Shown here: one piece after another, positions 61,223-64,000 of the stretch
How the letters are laid out: the number at the start of each line of letters is the position of its first letter
How positions within the stretch are numbered: position 1 is the first letter of the stretch
NCBI GenBank assembly: GCA_024280375.1
Contig: JAJRQF010000133.1
Span: 1-64,000, forward strand
DNA length: 64,000 nucleotides
Source: Alphaproteobacteria bacterium
GTDB taxonomy: Bacteria; Pseudomonadota; Alphaproteobacteria; Rhizobiales; Rhizobiaceae
Reading direction: 5' to 3'
Made by a program: the position numbers and the translations under genes
Notes under the pieces: model-generated
The model's input: only the letters and a program-made list of their open reading frames with translations
Database searches by the model: none
What the model was told of the DNA's origin: nothing

Positions 61223-62233
61223 TCACTTCTCTTCAATCAACTTAAATTCCAGATAGAGGTTTCGCTGCAATAACGAATGATTATCATCGGAGATGAGGGA
61301 GAAAAATATCTCACCCCTGTCATTGGTGGTGATTGACAAGCCTTCCATATTATCAACCTGGTGGGAAACATCTACTTTTAGCAGTGATTTGCCTTTCAAT
61401 GTTGCGCCTGGCTTGATCTTTCCTGCCTTGATCCGTCGCAGCCTTATGCCAAGCCCGTCGGCAAGATTGAAGCGGCGTTCCAGCAAAACAAGATCGCCAT
61501 TTGGCAGAAAATCACCATCGGTAATATCGAACTTTCCTTTACGTTTGACGGTAAATTGTCCCTTGTCCGGGCCGCTCAAAATGGCCGCCTTTATACGTTT
61601 CTTGGCGGCAAAGGATCGCTCGCTGATGATAATTATTGCGCCCTGTTGCCTGCTTGAGAGCGGCGATTTTAAAATGGTTTCCAATCCCTTGTTGGGGCGC
61701 AGCAGGCTTACATCGAGATTGAGTTTAACATTTTCAGGAGTGGATGAAAAATTCTCCAAATCGAGTTTGTATTTTGAAACCCTATTATCGCGCTCAAATG
61801 AAATCAGCGCGTAATCGCCATCAATGATGATGGATTCAGCATCCGCATTCCATTTATGTTTGTAAGGCTTGCCGTTCTTGTCCAGCAAGGGGGCCATTTT
61901 GGCGTTATCAAACCCAAGAGGTTTCCCGTTGGGTCCGCGTTTGATTTTTGCGGTAAACCAAAAGCCTGTATCGGTTACTGCAACAATCTTGCTTCTGTTT
62001 TCGATCAGTGCCAGGCCCGATAGGGCGCCCACATGCGCGTTGTCAGAGGTGAATTCAAGCCCGCCGATAAATTCCAGCTTGCCAAATATTTTTTGCTCAC
62101 TGCCGGGCAGGAAATTGGTGATTGGTTTTGCGGTAATTTCCACATCAAAAGGAGCGGCACTTGAAACCAGGGTTGCAAATATTATCAATGCATTGGCAAG
62201 ACTGAACTTCAGAAATGCGCTTAGGGGCCTCAT
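61223..62233 (-). CDS. Esterase-like activity of phytase family protein, exported
   Basis: A 336-residue protein with a signal peptide ([20 protein letters not shown], cleavage near SAAPFDVE). Residues about 45-320 follow the phytase-like beta-propeller family: [69 protein letters not shown], and [26 protein letters not shown]. The family sits beside cobalamin genes in many Hyphomicrobiales but its substrate is unknown. The start overlaps the cobT stop by ATGA, so the two are coupled. Confidence 0.88.
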   Translation of the reverse strand: MRPLSAFLKFSLANALIIFATLVSSAAPFDVEITAKPITNFLPGSEQKIFGKLEFIGGLEFTSDNAHVGALSGLALIENRSKIVAVTDTGFWFTAKIKRGPNGKPLGFDNAKMAPLLDKNGKPYKHKWNADAESIIIDGDYALISFERDNRVSKYKLDLENFSSTPENVKLNLDVSLLRPNKGLETILKSPLSSRQQGAIIIISERSFAAKKRIKAAILSGPDKGQFTVKRKGKFDITDGDFLPNGDLVLLERRFNLADGLGIRLRRIKAGKIKPGATLKGKSLLKVDVSHQVDNMEGLSITTNDRGEIFFSLISDDNHSLLQRNLYLEFKLIEEK

Positions 62234-64000
62234 GAACCCACCATGCTGGATGCCCTGGCGCGTTTGGCCGGTCGGCTTTTTCTGGATTTGGGGGTCTCGG
62301 CAAACAGGCTGGCCAATTGATCTGTCATCGCACCTGCAAGTTCTTCTGCATCAACAATGGTGACGGCGCGGGCGTAATAGCGTGTCACGTCATGGCCAAT
62401 GCCGATCGCCAGTAATTCCACCGGAGAGCGGGTTTCTATTTCCTCGATAACATGGCGTAAATGGCGTTCGAGATAATTGCCGGGATTTACTGAAAGGGTG
62501 GAATCATCCACCGGCGCACCATCTGAAATCATCATCAGAATGCGGCGTTGCTCTGGCCGTGCAAGCAGGCGATTATAGGCCCATTCAAGCGCCTCGCCGT
62601 CGATATTTTCCTTCAACAATCCTTCGCGCATCATAAGGCCGAGATTACGCCGCGAGCGTCTCCATGGTGCATCAGCCGCCTTGTAGATAATATGGCGAAG
62701 GTCGTTCAGACGTCCGGGGTTTGCGGATTTTCCGGCCTTGGCCCAGGATTCTCGCGCCTGTCCGCCTTTCCAGGCGCGTGTGGTAAAGCCCAGAATTTCG
62801 ACCTTTACACCGCAGCGTTCAAGAGTTCTGGCGAGAATATCGGCGCAGGTGGCGGCAACCGTAATCGGACGACCGCGCATGGAGCCTGAATTATCCAGCA
62901 GCAGGGTGACAACCGTATCGCGAAACTCTGTATCGCGCTCGCGTTTAAACGATAGCGGCGCAGTTGGGTCGGTAATAATACGGGTTAATCTTGAGGGGTC
63001 CAGATAGCCTTCCTCGAGATCAAAATCCCAACCACGGTCCTGTTGGGCCATTAGGCGGCGTTGCAGGCGGTTGGCCAGACGCCCTACCACGCTTTGCAAT
63101 GAGGCAAGTTGCTTGTCTAAAAATGCGCGCAGCCGGTCAAGTTCTGCTTCATCGCACAATTCTTCCGCCTTGATAATTTCATCATGGGCGGATGAATAGA
63201 CCCGGTAATCGCTTTTTTGTGGCAGGTTTGAAAGCGGCTGATCACTGCGTTGCCCTTCGGCGGGCGTATCCGCATCGGCCTGTTCTTCTAAAAATTCATC
63301 ATTTCCAGCTTCTGAGGATTCAAGCTCACCAACCTGATGGTCTTCGCCAGATGCTTCCTGATCGTCTCCGGCGGCATCTTCTTCGCCTTGCGTTTGTTCG
63401 GAATTTTCGTCCTGATTTTCCTGATCGTCCTGTTGCTGGTCGTCCTCTTCGCTTTCCTCGTCTTCCGCATCCGGGTCCTGGCCCAATTCATCAGACATAT
63501 CCAATGATGCGATCATTTGGCGAATGGATTTGGCAAATTGTTTTTGATCAGCAAGGCAAGTGCTCAGGTTATCAAGATCGCCGGCGGCTTTCTCCTCAAT
63601 CCATTCACGCCATTGGTCAACCATGGGTGCTGCACTTTTGGGCGGTGCGCGGCCGGTCAGCTTTTCGCGTACTATCAGGGCAACGGCATCTTCAAGCGGT
63701 GCATCTTCGCGCGTTGTAACCTCGTGGTAATTGGCCTTGAAATATTTATCCTCAAGCATTTGAGCAATGTTGTCGCCGGCTCCCTGCATCGCCAGAGAGC
63801 CGAGCGATTCAACCCGTGCCTGCTCGACCGCATCAAAAATTGCGCGGGCGTTTTGGCCTTCCGGCAACAGGTTTGAATGTATGGAATTATCATGCATGGC
63901 GGCCCGCATGGCCATTGAATCACTCAGGCCACGGGTAATCGCAACGTTTTGTTTTGATGTGCTTTTACCCGGATCGGGCAGCCGTGCCTGCCCCGGTGTC
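62230..64000 (-). CDS. cobT: Aerobic cobaltochelatase subunit CobT (N-terminus beyond window)
   Basis: The frame stays open to base 64000; upstream of the first internal ATG (63915) the codons read T-R-G-L-S-D-S-M, a conserved CobT stretch, so the true start lies outside. About 590 residues are visible. They include the N-terminal helical part, the very acidic Glu/Asp/Gln linker (63270-63480 region), and the C-terminal von Willebrand A domain with the MIDAS motif [18 protein letters not shown] and [10 protein letters not shown]. CobT works with CobS and CobN to insert cobalt into hydrogenobyrinate diamide in aerobic B12 synthesis. Confidence 0.95.
   Translation of the reverse strand, partial: TPGQARLPDPGKSTSKQNVAITRGLSDSMAMRAAMHDNSIHSNLLPEGQNARAIFDAVEQARVESLGSLAMQGAGDNIAQMLEDKYFKANYHEVTTREDAPLEDAVALIVREKLTGRAPPKSAAPMVDQWREWIEEKAAGDLDNLSTCLADQKQFAKSIRQMIASLDMSDELGQDPDAEDEESEEDDQQQDDQENQDENSEQTQGEEDAAGDDQEASGEDHQVGELESSEAGNDEFLEEQADADTPAEGQRSDQPLSNLPQKSDYRVYSSAHDEIIKAEELCDEAELDRLRAFLDKQLASLQSVVGRLANRLQRRLMAQQDRGWDFDLEEGYLDPSRLTRIITDPTAPLSFKRERDTEFRDTVVTLLLDNSGSMRGRPITVAATCADILARTLERCGVKVEILGFTTRAWKGGQARESWAKAGKSANPGRLNDLRHIIYKAADAPWRRSRRNLGLMMREGLLKENIDGEALEWAYNRLLARPEQRRILMMISDGAPVDDSTLSVNPGNYLERHLRHVIEEIETRSPVELLAIGIGHDVTRYYARAVTIVDAEELAGAMTDQLASLFAETPKSRKSRPAKRARASSMVGS

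Overview
The window reads as a chromosomal segment of an alphaproteobacterium of the Hyphomicrobiales (Rhizobiales) type. The right-hand end carries a gene neighbourhood I associate with that order: cobT, a phytase-like lipoprotein-type gene, yhhQ, rpmB, a DUF3108 gene, a SUV3-like helicase, an S4-domain gene, fdxA, carD and an M48 protease. An Omp2-type porin and several ABC importers also fit. No phage genes, transposases or CRISPR arrays were found.

Layout. 1-7759: end of glgP, then a tightly packed glycogen/maltodextrin operon (STAS protein, sugar nucleotidyltransferase, HATPase anti-sigma-type protein, glgA, treZ-like, malQ). 7914-16112: porin, membrane acyltransferase, DUF3131 protein (frameshifted near its end), two unrecognised proteins, one more small unknown. 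16222-16800: repeats, including eight tandem 53-bp units. 16797-23263: dipeptide/oligopeptide ABC importer with an M19 dipeptidase. 23390-24965: GNAT, YghU-type GST, tRNA-Arg(CCT). 25339-27972: tungstate importer tupBCA with a DUF1244 gene inside it. 28006-39644: an apparent amide-utilisation island: MarR regulator, AmiC-like cytoplasmic amide-binding protein, flotillin, Tat-exported binding protein, two permeases, one ATPase, an in-frame ATPase-amidase fusion, and an acyl-CoA synthetase. 39928-50846: FGGY kinase and a sugar island (CUT1 ABC importer, FucU-type mutarotase, PfkB kinase, aldo/keto reductase, lactonase, GntR/FCD regulator) with two identical copies of a perfect operator-like palindrome. 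50964-64000: nuclease-fold protein, M48 protease, carD, fdxA, S4 protein, helicase, DUF3108, rpmB, yhhQ (with a possible preQ1 riboswitch), phytase-like protein and cobT, which runs off the right edge.

How the genes work together. The amide island makes a coherent route: sense amides (AmiC-like), import them (HAAT-type ABC system), hydrolyse them to acid plus ammonia (amidase joined to the transporter ATPase), and activate the acid with CoA. The sugar island imports a sugar, epimerises its anomers, oxidises it to a lactone and opens the lactone. The glycogen operon carries a partner-switching pair (STAS and HATPase) between its metabolic genes, suggesting that polymer metabolism is tied to a phosphorylation switch. 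Substrates of the sugar and amide islands are inferred from families, not shown.
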